Source: CAYVUI01 sp964454745
GTDB taxonomy: Bacteria; Planctomycetota; Phycisphaerae; Sedimentisphaerales; Anaerohalosphaeraceae
DNA length: 39,811 nucleotides
Direction of reading: 5' to 3'
Assembly: GCA_964454745.1 (NCBI GenBank)
Contig: CAYVUI010000029.1
Coordinates: forward strand, 1 to 39,811
This document shows, piece after piece, positions 15,717 to 24,556 of the stretch (its first letter is position 1; each line of letters starts with the position of its first letter). The notes below the pieces were generated by a model, which was not told the DNA's origin, ran no database searches, and saw only the letters and a list, made by a program, of their open reading frames with translations. Position numbers and translations under genes: made by a program.

Positions 15717-16433
15717 ATGGTTGATAAACGCAAAAGCAGGGGGCCGGCCCCGAAAGACCGCGAGTTTTTCGGTCCCGATCAGATCAATATGCTGCGAAAC
15801 GGCGTGGGGGACCTTTCCTGGCTGCTGACGAGAGGGTACGCACTGCCCAGTGCGTTAAAGCTTGTGGGGGATCGTTATTGTCTCCGCCAGAGGCAGCGAA
15901 CCGCGGTGATGCGTGCTTCCTGCGGTGACCCGGCCCTGGCCCAAAGGCAGACAAAACGGAAGGACTGGTCGGACCTGGCAGGTCGGGATGTCGTAATCGA
16001 CGGGTATAATCTGCTCATTACGGTTGAATCGGCCCTGTCCGGCGGGGTCATTCTAAAGTGCAGGGACGGCTGTTACCGGGACCTGGCGGCAATTCACGGG
16101 ACGTATAGAAAAATTGAGCAGACGCTGCCGGGGCTGGAGCTGATCTGTGGTGTACTGAAAAATGCAGGTGTGGGAGGGGTTCAAGTCCTTTACGATCAGC
16201 CGGTTTCTAACAGCGGGCGGTTAAAAGTTCTCACGCAGGAACTCTTCGAGCAAAAAAGGCTCAACTGGGCCGCCCGGGTGTGCATGAATCCGGATCGGGA
16301 GATGATCGCATCTGACAGGGTGGTCATATCCAGTGACAGCGCGGTGCTGGATCAATGTCAAGCCTGGGCGAATGCCGCGGAGCAAATCTTTAAAGAGATT
16401 GAAGAGCCCTGGATTGTGGATTTATCCCTGTAA
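15717..16433 (+). CDS. DUF434 domain protein
   Basis: A 238-residue protein matching my memory of the DUF434/DUF5616 pairing. The N-terminal part (RGPAPKDREFFGPDQINML, then LSWLLTRGYALPSALKLVGDRYCL) is the DUF434-like helical region. The C-terminal part begins GRDVVIDGYNLLITVESAL, which resembles the first strand and acidic residue of a PIN/NYN-type nuclease fold, with later acidic positions in VLYDQPVSNSG and VISSDSAVLDQ. A nuclease role is inference only. The stop overlaps the 3' end of the convergent HAD gene by 12 bases. It appears to be translated from a leaderless mRNA. Confidence 0.8.
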   Translation: MVDKRKSRGPAPKDREFFGPDQINMLRNGVGDLSWLLTRGYALPSALKLVGDRYCLRQRQRTAVMRASCGDPALAQRQTKRKDWSDLAGRDVVIDGYNLLITVESALSGGVILKCRDGCYRDLAAIHGTYRKIEQTLPGLELICGVLKNAGVGGVQVLYDQPVSNSGRLKVLTQELFEQKRLNWAARVCMNPDREMIASDRVVISSDSAVLDQCQAWANAAEQIFKEIEEPWIVDLSL

Positions 16434-17093
16434 AAGCTGTCGAATATCGTGCAGGGTAATTTCTTCGAGGCTGGAGACGACTCGATGTGCATCCGCGAGC
16501 CGCTCAGCGGGGACGGAATTGGTCACGGCAATGCACTTGCAGCCAGCAGCAAGAGCCGCCTCGACTCCGTTGGGAGCATCCTCAATGACCACGCTCATTT
16601 TCGGGTCTACATTCGCTTTTTTCGCTGCGGTCAGGAACAGCTCCGGATCGGGTTTTTTGTGCGTTACGTCCGAACCGGTGATATAGGTCAGCTCCCGCCA
16701 GGGGATTTGGGCGGAATCAAGGACGGCCTGGCTCTTTTCCCGCGTGCTCGATGTGGCGATGGCAACGGTGAAATCATCCGCGTCCATTGCATCCCGGATC
16801 AGTTCCATGACACCGGGAAACGCCGGCAGGGGTGATTGGGCCAGGATTTGCAGGAAGTTGTCCTGCCTACGCTGGGTTGCGGCCTCGACCTGTGTATCGT
16901 CCAGTTCCAGTCCGTGCACTGAGGCGGCGGCGCGGACATAGGCCGCGGCACCCCGGCCAAGACCGGCCTCGAAATCTTCCCGCTTCACGCCTTTTATATC
17001 AAAAAGCTGCTCGAACATCGCGATCGAGGCCTTCGCGTTCACCGCCTCGGTATCGGCGATTACGCCGTCAACGTCAAAGATCAATCCGTACAT
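16422..17093 (-). CDS. HAD-superfamily hydrolase, beta-phosphoglucomutase-like, copy 1
   Basis: A phosphatase or phosphomutase of 223 residues with an alpha-helical cap. Motif I is FDVDGVIADTEAVNA with both catalytic aspartates, motif II is the serine in IATSSTREK, motif III the lysine in HKKPDPELFL, and motif IV VIEDAPNGVEAALAAG. Normal length for the family. The substrate is not readable; a sugar phosphate is likely given family habits. AAGGAAG precedes the ATG. A second member of the family is at 28629-29315. Confidence 0.9.
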   Translation of the reverse strand: MYGLIFDVDGVIADTEAVNAKASIAMFEQLFDIKGVKREDFEAGLGRGAAAYVRAAASVHGLELDDTQVEAATQRRQDNFLQILAQSPLPAFPGVMELIRDAMDADDFTVAIATSSTREKSQAVLDSAQIPWRELTYITGSDVTHKKPDPELFLTAAKKANVDPKMSVVIEDAPNGVEAALAAGCKCIAVTNSVPAERLADAHRVVSSLEEITLHDIRQLLQG

Positions 17094-17206
17094 AATCGGC
17101 TTCCTTTCCCAAATAACTCGATTGGTTTACAAAGCCCAGATAATCGCCTGAAAGCGTCGATTTTCAAGCGAAATCTCAAAAAATGTATCTCAAATTCACG
17201 ATAACC

Positions 17207-17215
17207 TGTTATAAT
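17207..17215 (+). promoter_or_regulatory. Extended -10 promoter for the sigma-like fusion gene
   Basis: TGTTATAAT (TGn followed by a perfect TATAAT, 17210-17215) with no good -35. Predicted start near 17222, about 33 bases before the GTG start codon. Confidence 0.5.
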
Positions 17216-17254
17216 TACGATAATTAAGGTAAGGTATTCTTTGCGAGAATTCAT

Positions 17255-19291
17255 GTGGAAATAAACCAGGATCAAAACCAGGGATCAGCGCACAGCCTCA
17301 TAGACAAGGCTCGCAGGGATCCGCAGGCCTTTGTGTACCTTTTTGACCTCTATGTCGAGGAAGTCTACCGTTTCTGTCTCGGGTTTCTTTTCGATAAGAG
17401 CGCGGCTCAGTTGGCTACGCTGGATGTTTTCAAACGTGCGGCTCGGGAATTTCGTACGTTTGACGGGAGTCTTCGCCAGTTTCACCTGGGGCTGTTTCGT
17501 TATGCGGTCAAGGTTCTTGAATCCGCGGACTTAGAGCAGCGAAAAGTACAGGCAAATGCCCAAAGTGCGATTGACAGTTATAAACAGGCGTTTTGTTCTC
17601 TTGAATTGGCCTCCCAGCAGGCGGGGGCCCTGGTTTTTCTTGCCGGGCTGGATGCTTCACAGATCGCGCGTCTGCTCAATCGCAACCTTCCCCTGGTTCG
17701 CGAGCAGGTTTCCGAGGTGCAAAAGGTTTTGGCGGAATCCATCGACCAGTTTGATCCCTCCGATCCGCTCGAGGAGTTTTTGCCGGGGCTGATTGACAAG
17801 CTTTGTGCAGAAAAGAAAATGGATGAGGAGTTCCGTAAAAAGCTGCGTCAGGAGCTGGCAATGATTGCCCAGGTCGAACAGGATGCCGGCGGGGGGCACA
17901 AGTCCATGGCTACGGGCCTGTTGATTGCAGCGGCGGTCCTGCTGGTTGCGGCGGTTGGCGGGCTGTACCTGCTTAGCTCTGGTCTTTTGCCCGGCAGGGG
18001 GGAACCTGCAGAGCCCGCAGATACGGGCGGCCAGGCAGCAACGGCTGATACAGCCGCGGGCACTAACGAACAGACGCTTACCGAAGAACAGCTAATGTAC
18101 GAGTATGACAATATCCTCCAGCTCGTGGCCAAGCAGAACGAGGAAGGGCTGATTCGTGCTTACCAGTCGGACAGTGAGATTACCCGGTACCTGGTTGTCG
18201 GTTTCCTGGGCGGAATCGGGGGGCGAAAGTCCCTTGAATTTCTTGACAGGGTGATTGAAGAGCAGGAGATCACCAATCCACAGGATCCTCACATCATGGC
18301 GTATGAAAAAATCAATGACCGATTAAGCCAGACGACGGTGGTGGTGTCCGACCAGGTGCAAAATACTCCGGACCGTTTGCCGCCGCCGGATGAAGGCAGC
18401 CGGACAGCACAGGGTGATGAGACGGATAATGCACAAGAGGCTCTGGTCCCGGACGGTGAACAGCCGATTGTTTCCGGCCGAGTGCTGGATGCACAGGGCC
18501 AGCCGGTCGTCGACCTGGAGGTGTATATTGAGAATACGGCCCGGCAGGTTACCACGACAAATGAGCAGGGTGTTTACGGCTTTGCATCACTTGCGGCGGG
18601 CCTGTATTCGCTGGGCGTGGTCTCACAGGAATACGTACTCAGCGATGTGCCCGAGGGGGTGATGTCGATTCGTATCGCCGAAGGGGTGCCCATGAACCGG
18701 GACATCAAGGTCAGCCCGGCAGGGTGGATATCCGTTGCCGTGGTTGATTCGGCGAATCGGCCCGTCGACCTGGCAAGGGTGTATCTAAGCGCCCGTGCCC
18801 CGCAGGATCAGGTTCGGCAGATCGCCGAAAAGACCCTTGAAATCGAGGCCGTGGAGTTCGGTCCGGTTGCGGTTGTGGACGATGAATACTATGTAACCGT
18901 AACGCACGAGGATTTTGCCCCTTCCATGACCGCGGTCATGCTTACCGAATCAAGCGCAACTGAATACCTGGTTCTCCAGCTTACCCAGGTGCCCCGAATC
19001 GAGGGGATTGCCCAGGACGCCTTTGGCAATCCGATCGAGGGGATCGAGGTGATTGCAGTGCCAGACTGGTGGGTGCTTGAGGATCTCGGACAGGGGTTTG
19101 TCACTGATCCCAAGGGCGGTTTTGCTCTCGAAAACATTCCTCCGGGCCCGACGGATATTTACATCCGGTCTTTCAATGGCGGGGGTGTGCTGCCCGATCC
19201 GGTGTTCCTTGAACGCATCAATCTGCCGGTTCCTGAGCAGCCGTTTTTCTTGGTGGTTCCGGACTCGATTCTTGAGGGGCGAGATTTGTAA
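17255..19291 (+). CDS. Sigma-70-like domain fused to a membrane anchor and carboxypeptidase-regulatory-like repeats
   Basis: A 678-residue membrane protein. Residues 25-90 follow the ECF sigma region 2 pattern (FVYLFDLYVEEVYRF, LDVFKRAAREFRTF), but the usual acidic DAEDLxQE segment is replaced by SAAQLATL. Residues 112-162 follow region 4 (ASQIARLLNRNLPLVREQV). A helical stretch (168-212) leads to one transmembrane segment (219-242) and a Pro/Ala/Gly-rich linker. The outer part begins with a helical region (276-350). At least two, probably three, carboxypeptidase-regulatory-like beta domains follow (about 400-470, 480-575, 580-670), with signatures SGRVLDAQGQPVVDLEVYI and IEGIAQDAFGNPIEGIEVI. 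Topology is inferred: sigma part inside, beta domains outside. Start is GTG; GAG lies about 8 bases upstream. It may be a membrane-tethered regulator or a degenerate sigma used as a protein-protein module. Confidence 0.8.
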   Translation: MEINQDQNQGSAHSLIDKARRDPQAFVYLFDLYVEEVYRFCLGFLFDKSAAQLATLDVFKRAAREFRTFDGSLRQFHLGLFRYAVKVLESADLEQRKVQANAQSAIDSYKQAFCSLELASQQAGALVFLAGLDASQIARLLNRNLPLVREQVSEVQKVLAESIDQFDPSDPLEEFLPGLIDKLCAEKKMDEEFRKKLRQELAMIAQVEQDAGGGHKSMATGLLIAAAVLLVAAVGGLYLLSSGLLPGRGEPAEPADTGGQAATADTAAGTNEQTLTEEQLMYEYDNILQLVAKQNEEGLIRAYQSDSEITRYLVVGFLGGIGGRKSLEFLDRVIEEQEITNPQDPHIMAYEKINDRLSQTTVVVSDQVQNTPDRLPPPDEGSRTAQGDETDNAQEALVPDGEQPIVSGRVLDAQGQPVVDLEVYIENTARQVTTTNEQGVYGFASLAAGLYSLGVVSQEYVLSDVPEGVMSIRIAEGVPMNRDIKVSPAGWISVAVVDSANRPVDLARVYLSARAPQDQVRQIAEKTLEIEAVEFGPVAVVDDEYYVTVTHEDFAPSMTAVMLTESSATEYLVLQLTQVPRIEGIAQDAFGNPIEGIEVIAVPDWWVLEDLGQGFVTDPKGGFALENIPPGPTDIYIRSFNGGGVLPDPVFLERINLPVPEQPFFLVVPDSILEGRDL

Positions 19292-19321
19292 GCCGCGGTC
19301 CGATAACCGGTGTTTCGGGTT

Positions 19322-19352
19322 AAAAAAAGGGCCGGACGAAACCGCCCGACCC
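19322..19352 (-). terminator. Rho-independent terminator downstream of the DegT aminotransferase
   Basis: On the minus strand GGGTCGGGCG pairs with CGTCCGGCCC (10 pairs, two G-U, GTTT loop) and seven Ts follow. It lies about 235 bases past the aminotransferase stop. A second hairpin without a long T-run (GGGCCTT / AAGGCCC, 19364-19382) precedes it. No T-run is present for the plus strand. Confidence 0.75.
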
Positions 19353-19585
19353 ATAAAAAGCAAGGGCCTTAATCAAAGGCCCGCCCTCGGCGAAACATGA
19401 CACCACCGAACATCACCCATCATCGCTCAAGCCAGATCTTTGACGCGAATCAATTTCGTAACAGCTGATATGCTGGTGTCTATATAAGATGTAACAAATA
19501 AAACCGGGATTTCCAAATGATCCAGGAAGATTCCGGATAGAATTTGTCTGTCCGATAATTGTGTGTGTGCCGCGGGCGGTTTCCC

Positions 19586-20716
19586 TCAGGATACTTCGTC
19601 GATACATTCTGAGATGGATCGGCAAACCTCGGCGATCTGGTCGTCCGGAAGATTGTTATAAAACGGCAGGGCAATCGTTCGCTTGCAGACCTGGTCGGTC
19701 ACGGGGAAATCGCCTTCCTTGCAGCCGTACTGCTCGGCAATAAACGGCTGGAGATGGACCGGCTGGAAGTAATTGCTGACCTGGATTCCGCGGTCGTACA
19801 TCTTCCCGATGACGGCATCTCGCTGGTCGGAGGTAAAGCTGTCCTTGAGGCGGATGACAAACACAAACCAGCTCATGCGTGAATTTTCCGGCTCCTTCGG
19901 GAGGATGATCCGGTCTTCATTGGCAAGAAGTTCGAGATAGGTGTCAGCGACTCTTTTGCGTTTGGCGACGATTTCCTCAATTCGGGACATCTGGACGACG
20001 CCCATTGCGCAGTTGATATCCGAGAGGCGGTAATTGTACCCGAGGCGTTCGTGGGCCAGCCAGCCGCCGGATTTGCCGCGTCCCTGGTTCCGCATGGATC
20101 GACAGACATCGGCAAGGTCTTCATCGTCGGTTACGATCATTCCGCCCTCACCGGTGGTGATCTGTTTATTCGGGTAAAAGGCGAAAACTCCGGCGATCCC
20201 GAATGTGCCGGCCATGCGGCCGTTGAGTTGAGAACCAAGGGCTTCGCAGCAATCCTCGAGGATGGGCAGATTGTGGTTTTGGGCAACGGCGAGGATGTTG
20301 TCGAACCGTGCCGGGTTGCCGAAGACCTCGACGGGCATGATGGCTTTGGTATGTCTCGTGATGGCCGCTTCGATCAGGTCGGGGTTGATATTCAGATTTT
20401 CCGGATCGATATCCACGAATACCGGTTTTGCGCCTGTCATCATGATTGTCGTTGCGCTGGCGATAAATGTAAACGGGGTAGTAATGACCTCGTCTCCTTC
20501 GCCGATTCCCATGGCTTTGAGGCAAAGATAGAGCCCGCTGGTGCCGCTGTTGACGGCCACGGCATATTTGCGGCCCGTGTAATCCATAAAGGCTTTTTCG
20601 AACTCGGGCAGTTTGGGGCCCAGCGAGAGGCTGCGGCTTTGCATAACTTCTATGACCGCGTCGATTTCCGCTTGTGTGATATCCGGTCCGGATAAGTATA
20701 TTTTGACATCTGACAT
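19586..20716 (-). CDS. DegT/DnrJ/EryC1/StrS-family PLP aminotransferase
   Basis: Sugar aminotransferase family: moves an amino group to a keto-sugar nucleotide, usually for surface polysaccharide or glycoprotein sugars. The 376-residue protein has NSGTSGLYLCLKAMG for the PLP phosphate, EDCCEALGSQLNG with the PLP-binding aspartate, and the PLP lysine in AFYPNKQITTGEGGMI. Then come the RNQGR stretch and LGYNYRLSDINCAMG, all standard. The start at 20716 (MSDVKI) has GGAG 6 bases upstream. A longer frame to 20797 would run across the neighbouring terminator. It stands alone with a separate terminator on each side, and no sugar-nucleotide genes adjoin it, so the pathway cannot be named. Confidence 0.93.
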   Translation of the reverse strand: MSDVKIYLSGPDITQAEIDAVIEVMQSRSLSLGPKLPEFEKAFMDYTGRKYAVAVNSGTSGLYLCLKAMGIGEGDEVITTPFTFIASATTIMMTGAKPVFVDIDPENLNINPDLIEAAITRHTKAIMPVEVFGNPARFDNILAVAQNHNLPILEDCCEALGSQLNGRMAGTFGIAGVFAFYPNKQITTGEGGMIVTDDEDLADVCRSMRNQGRGKSGGWLAHERLGYNYRLSDINCAMGVVQMSRIEEIVAKRKRVADTYLELLANEDRIILPKEPENSRMSWFVFVIRLKDSFTSDQRDAVIGKMYDRGIQVSNYFQPVHLQPFIAEQYGCKEGDFPVTDQVCKRTIALPFYNNLPDDQIAEVCRSISECIDEVS

Positions 20717-20794
20717 CGAAAACTCCATGAGTAATAAGGTAAAGACGGCTGTATTATAGCGGTATGCTTTCGGAATGCCACCAAAAAGAAAAAA

Positions 20795-20821
20795 CACGGG
20801 CTCTTTTCATAAGAACCCGTG
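20795..20821 (-). terminator. Rho-independent terminator downstream of the cyclophilin/dockerin gene
   Basis: Minus strand: CACGGGTTCTT pairs with AAGAGCCCGTG (11 pairs, one G-U, 5-base loop), followed by a T-rich run (TTTTTTCTTTTT). It starts 65 bases after the stop of the 20886-23069 gene and ends before the aminotransferase start. Confidence 0.88.
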
Positions 20822-20885
20822 CTGGTTGGGGGGTATGACTAGAACTTATTTCATAAGGGCACATTGCCCCCGAAAGCCGGCGTTG

Positions 20886-23069
20886 TTACTCGGCCGGTTC
20901 GGCGGGAGGTGCCGGGATTTCAAACAGGGCACTGGTCGAGATCCATTTTTCGGCAAACAGGCAAAGGTCGCCCTGGTCTACGACGCAGTTTCCGTCCAGG
21001 TCGAGGGTCGGGTTTTCCCGGCACTGATCTTCCGGGGCCAGGCGGAGAACGAGGTAATCTTCCTTGCCGTTAAGGGCGGAGGTCTGGGCCGCGGCAAAGA
21101 TCATATTACCCGCTGCGCCGAGGGCCACGGGGGTTTCCTCGTCATTGTACGTGTCGTTGTTAAAGGTCATCATGTCGCGCAGTTCACCGGTTGCGGGGCG
21201 ATACTTTAGAACGATCAGGTTGTCATCCTGTCCGTCGGCGTATGCAGAGCCGAGAACCACGATATCGCCGTCGCTGTGGACCATGATGCTTTTTCCCTGG
21301 TCGTATTTGTTTCCCATACTGTTGTAGCTGTCCGCCCACAGCTCCGTGCCGGAAGGATTCAGGCAGACGGTGTAAATGTCCGCACCATAAACTCCCTCGG
21401 TTACCTCGTTATAGGCGCGGCCGGTTGCGTAAATGTTGCCCTCTTCGTCCAGTGCAATATCCATGGCCATGTCGGGCAACGTTCCCTCACTGGTTATTGA
21501 AATGATACCCAGGCTGTCGCCGGTGGCAATGTCAATTTTAGCCAGGCAGAAATCACTGCCCCCAAAAGTGTTTTCGCAGGTCGCAGAGAGGAAGACCCCA
21601 TCGTCGAATACTGCGATGGCGGAGGGGCGGTCGTCATTGCTGCCGGGATAGTCGATTCGGTTGGTCCAGTCTTCATTGCCGAGGTTGTCGTATTTCACCG
21701 TTACGATGTCATAGCCGGTGCCGTCGCCTTCGCTGAATCCGGTGACATAAATATCGTTTGCGTCGTCCACTGTCATCGCGACAGGCTGGTCGTAGCCGTC
21801 AGCAAGCTGATCGCTGTGATAGGACCGGGCCCAGAAGAGCTGTCCGAGGCCGTCGTATTTCAGGGTTGCATAGTCGTAATAGGTGCCGTTGTTACCGATG
21901 CTCTTGCCGGTTACGTAAATGTAACCGTCCTGGTCGAGCGCAAGATCGTAGGCAATATCGTGGCTTTCGCCGGTGCCGTCGTAGAATTCAGCCCACTGCT
22001 GGACACCACTGCTGTCGTATTTAATCAGGGCCATATCTTTCGTGCCGCGATAGCTTTCGCCGGCAACGTATACATTGCCATTGGAATCGACCGCGATGCC
22101 GTAGCCCTTGTCGATACCGTTTTCCGTGTCGTCATTGTAGTCTATGCGCCACAGTTCATTGCCATCGGCGTCATATTTAATGGTCAGGATATTATAGCCC
22201 TCGATACCGTTTTTGCTCTCGCCGGTGACATACACATTCCCGTCGGCGTCCACGGCCATATCGTGGATGATATCCTGGTTAAAGGCCTCGTCATAAGTGA
22301 CACTCCACTCTACGGTATCCTGCAGACCCACCGGCGCAAAGCCATCACTTAGCCATGCCTGACACATCTCGTAGTAATCATACATATCCACCCGGCAGTC
22401 TTTGTTGTAGTCATTCGGGTCGTAATATTCACAGTAGCCGATATCACTCATGTACCCGGCCTGACGGATGATGACCGGGGTAACGGGTTTGTTATTGAGT
22501 TCATATGGAATATTCGGGTCGTCGGAATACCCGGTCTCGACGTCTACCATCTTGACTGCATTTACGACGTCCATACCCATGCCGTCAACGATCTCGGCAA
22601 AGACGCAATAGCCGGGATTCTCTTCGTCGGTGTAGTCGAGGGTGGGATTGTCCACGATATTGATGAAGAACTGGCTGGTGGCGGAATCCGGATCGCTGGT
22701 CCGGGCCATCGAGAATGTACCCTCGGTATTGTTCAGGCCATTGGGGTTTTCGTTGACAATTTCATCGCCCGGTTCACGGTAGGTCAGGTTCGGGTCGCAC
22801 AGGCCTGCCTGGAGGACGAACGTTTCTTCCACGCGGTGGAAGATCAGGCCGTCGTAGAATCCGGATTCGACGTACTCTTTAAAGTTTGCGACGGTAATCG
22901 GGGCCTCGTCCTCATAAAGATGGACCGCGATGTCGCCGTACTGGTCGTTTTCCCACTGAACCTTGAAAACGACAACTTTTTCCGGATCGATCAGGTTCGG
23001 GTCATAGAGACCGAAACACGAAGATACAAAAAGGATGACCAATGCGCCACAAAGGATATTCTTCATCAC
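20886..23069 (-). CDS. Secreted cyclophilin-type peptidyl-prolyl isomerase with dockerin-like repeats and beta-propeller
   Basis: Exported 727-residue protein. Residues 1-20 are a signal peptide; VSSC at 14-17 could be a lipobox, so a lipoprotein is possible. Residues about 34-205 are a cyclophilin domain (GDIAVHLYEDEAPITVANF, FHRV, SMARTSDPDSATSQFFIN, GYCVFAEIVDGMGMDVV). A dockerin-like EF-hand segment follows (DPNDYNKDCRVDMYDYYEM). Then a long series of SBBP/NHL-like propeller blades (about 255-690) repeats the pattern of DMAVDADGNVYVTGES and GIAVDSNGNVYVAGES. A second dockerin-like segment lies near the C-terminus (DLDGNCVVDQGDLCLFAEKW), before an Ala/Pro-rich tail. Dockerin-like ends of this style are common in Phycisphaerae secreted proteins. 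Isomerase activity, and whether the propeller binds sugar or protein, are inferences. Confidence 0.9.
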   Translation of the reverse strand: MMKNILCGALVILFVSSCFGLYDPNLIDPEKVVVFKVQWENDQYGDIAVHLYEDEAPITVANFKEYVESGFYDGLIFHRVEETFVLQAGLCDPNLTYREPGDEIVNENPNGLNNTEGTFSMARTSDPDSATSQFFINIVDNPTLDYTDEENPGYCVFAEIVDGMGMDVVNAVKMVDVETGYSDDPNIPYELNNKPVTPVIIRQAGYMSDIGYCEYYDPNDYNKDCRVDMYDYYEMCQAWLSDGFAPVGLQDTVEWSVTYDEAFNQDIIHDMAVDADGNVYVTGESKNGIEGYNILTIKYDADGNELWRIDYNDDTENGIDKGYGIAVDSNGNVYVAGESYRGTKDMALIKYDSSGVQQWAEFYDGTGESHDIAYDLALDQDGYIYVTGKSIGNNGTYYDYATLKYDGLGQLFWARSYHSDQLADGYDQPVAMTVDDANDIYVTGFSEGDGTGYDIVTVKYDNLGNEDWTNRIDYPGSNDDRPSAIAVFDDGVFLSATCENTFGGSDFCLAKIDIATGDSLGIISITSEGTLPDMAMDIALDEEGNIYATGRAYNEVTEGVYGADIYTVCLNPSGTELWADSYNSMGNKYDQGKSIMVHSDGDIVVLGSAYADGQDDNLIVLKYRPATGELRDMMTFNNDTYNDEETPVALGAAGNMIFAAAQTSALNGKEDYLVLRLAPEDQCRENPTLDLDGNCVVDQGDLCLFAEKWISTSALFEIPAPPAEPAE

Positions 23070-23292
23070 ACCACTCCAAACCGTTAGCCTTTTATTTACA
23101 AACGTTACGCGAGTCTTCCTTCCAGCCCCAAGTCACGCGTTTATCATACCATAATCCAAAGGGGCAAGTCAAGGGGATTCAGGGTTTTTACCCAGTTAAA
23201 GGGGGTAATGCAGTCAAAACAGGTCGGGTTATAACGATTGTTTCCGGCAGGTTCGATAATGTCGTGGATAGTAGCAAAATCTCAGTAAATGG

Positions 23293-23706
23293 CTAAAAAT
23301 CCGGCTTACGGCGGAATTTTTTGGTTTCTCCGCGGCGTTTTTTATTTTCGAGGCGTTTTTCATTTACTTTTCGGGGAATGCGGGTCTTTTTCCGGATTTT
23401 GGGTTTTTTCAGTCCCCATTCGAGCATTGCATGAAGTCGATCTTTGGCGTCCGTTTTGTTCTGCTGCTGGCTGCGGAACCGCTCGGATCGAACTAGGATA
23501 TCCCCGTTTTGGGTAATTTTATTGCTCAGTCGCGTGCGGATCCTGCTTTTTTGCTGCTCGGTGAGGGTCTGGCTCGCATCCAGCGAAAAGCGGAGTACGA
23601 CCGCGGTGTTGGTTTTGTTGACGTGCTGACCGCCCGGGCCGCTGCTGCGAACAGCGGAGTATTCGATTTCATGATCGGGAATCTCTACGGCGGGCTGGGC
23701 AGTCAT
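23293..23706 (-). CDS. arfB: Peptidyl-tRNA hydrolase ArfB-like (release-factor GGQ domain)
   Basis: Stand-alone class I release factor domain that rescues ribosomes stalled without a stop codon by hydrolysing peptidyl-tRNA. The catalytic GGQ is at residues 25-27 in SSGPGGQHVNKTNTAV. The C-terminal tail is strongly basic (KKPKIRKKTRIPRKVNEKR and so on), as expected for insertion in the empty mRNA channel. The 137 residues match the ArfB/YaeJ length and exclude a full RF1/RF2. It lies 14 bases downstream of the DUF2959 gene on the same strand, probably in one transcript. A YaeJ-like mitochondrial ICT1 homologue has the same layout. Confidence 0.92.
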   Translation of the reverse strand: MTAQPAVEIPDHEIEYSAVRSSGPGGQHVNKTNTAVVLRFSLDASQTLTEQQKSRIRTRLSNKITQNGDILVRSERFRSQQQNKTDAKDRLHAMLEWGLKKPKIRKKTRIPRKVNEKRLENKKRRGETKKFRRKPDF

Positions 23707-23720
23707 GGGAGCAACCGGGC

Positions 23721-24365
23721 TTACAGTCCCATGTTTTCGATGAACAGGTTGGCCTGGTCGATGCTCTGCTCCATCTCGCGGATGAGGGCGAAAACGTCGG
23801 TTTCCACGCGGTCAAGCTGGCCGCGCAGCGAGGCGATAGCCTGTGCGTTTAGGTTATGTTTGAGATAGAGGACCTGGTCCTGGAAGGCCTGGAGGACCGG
23901 CTCCATTTTCGCCTCGGCCCGGCGCATGGCCGTGATGAGTTTTTCGTACTGCTCGCGGGTGACATTGAGCGTCTGTTCGCTTCTTTTGCGAAGCTGCGTA
24001 TTGGTATAGAGTTCCAGCTCGTTTTGCCACTCTCTGAACAGGGATTCGGCGACATTTTCCACGTTATCGACGCGGTCGGAGACTTCTCTTGCGGAGGCGA
24101 GGCTCTTTTCGTACTGGGCATTGAGGGTGCGGTACTGCTGTTCGAGGTCTCCGCCTTCGACCTGCAGGACGGTCATAAACTCATCCAGCGCCGAGGCGAA
24201 CTGCTCCTTGGTCTCTTCCTGGCTGTCGCGGGCCTTTTCCACGCGGCTGACGAGCAGTTCCCGCCTGGGTTTTCCCAGTTTTTCCATGGTGTTATAGTAG
24301 GTTTCCCTGCAGCCCAGACTTGTCATCGCGGCCAGTGCAAAGATCGCAAAGAGTGTATTTCGCAT
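23721..24365 (-). CDS. DUF2959 family exported protein
   Basis: A 214-residue protein of unknown function. The N-terminus is a signal peptide ending in SLGC at 16-19, a near-lipobox, so it is probably a lipoprotein. The family region begins YYNTMEKLGKPRRELLVSRV and continues as long, charged, coiled-coil-forming helices to the C-terminus (heptad-like runs around 50-110 and 120-205). Nothing catalytic is visible. It likely sits in the envelope as a helical bundle. It shares a transcript with arfB downstream. Divergent from the DUF2007-like gene. Confidence 0.85.
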   Translation of the reverse strand: MRNTLFAIFALAAMTSLGCRETYYNTMEKLGKPRRELLVSRVEKARDSQEETKEQFASALDEFMTVLQVEGGDLEQQYRTLNAQYEKSLASAREVSDRVDNVENVAESLFREWQNELELYTNTQLRKRSEQTLNVTREQYEKLITAMRRAEAKMEPVLQAFQDQVLYLKHNLNAQAIASLRGQLDRVETDVFALIREMEQSIDQANLFIENMGL

Positions 24366-24494
24366 GTCACAGCCTCCTGTTTATTCTTTTTTTGGCATTC
24401 CAAAACGATTTCATTTACCTGCCTCAAATATAAACGATTTAGAGACATTATTAAACGAGAATTTCCGGAATCCGCGATTTCTGACAGAACTTCT

Positions 24495-24523
24495 TTTACA
24501 AACCGCCGTAAACGTGGTATATG
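24495..24523 (+). promoter_or_regulatory. Predicted promoter for the second DUF2007-like gene
   Basis: TTTACA (24495-24500), 17-base spacer, TATATG (24518-24523), with TG one base before the -10. Predicted start near 24530, giving a 27-base leader that contains AAGGG before the ATG at 24557. Confidence 0.55.
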
Positions 24524-24556
24524 CAACATGAAGATGTTAGATGAAGGGCTCTACGC

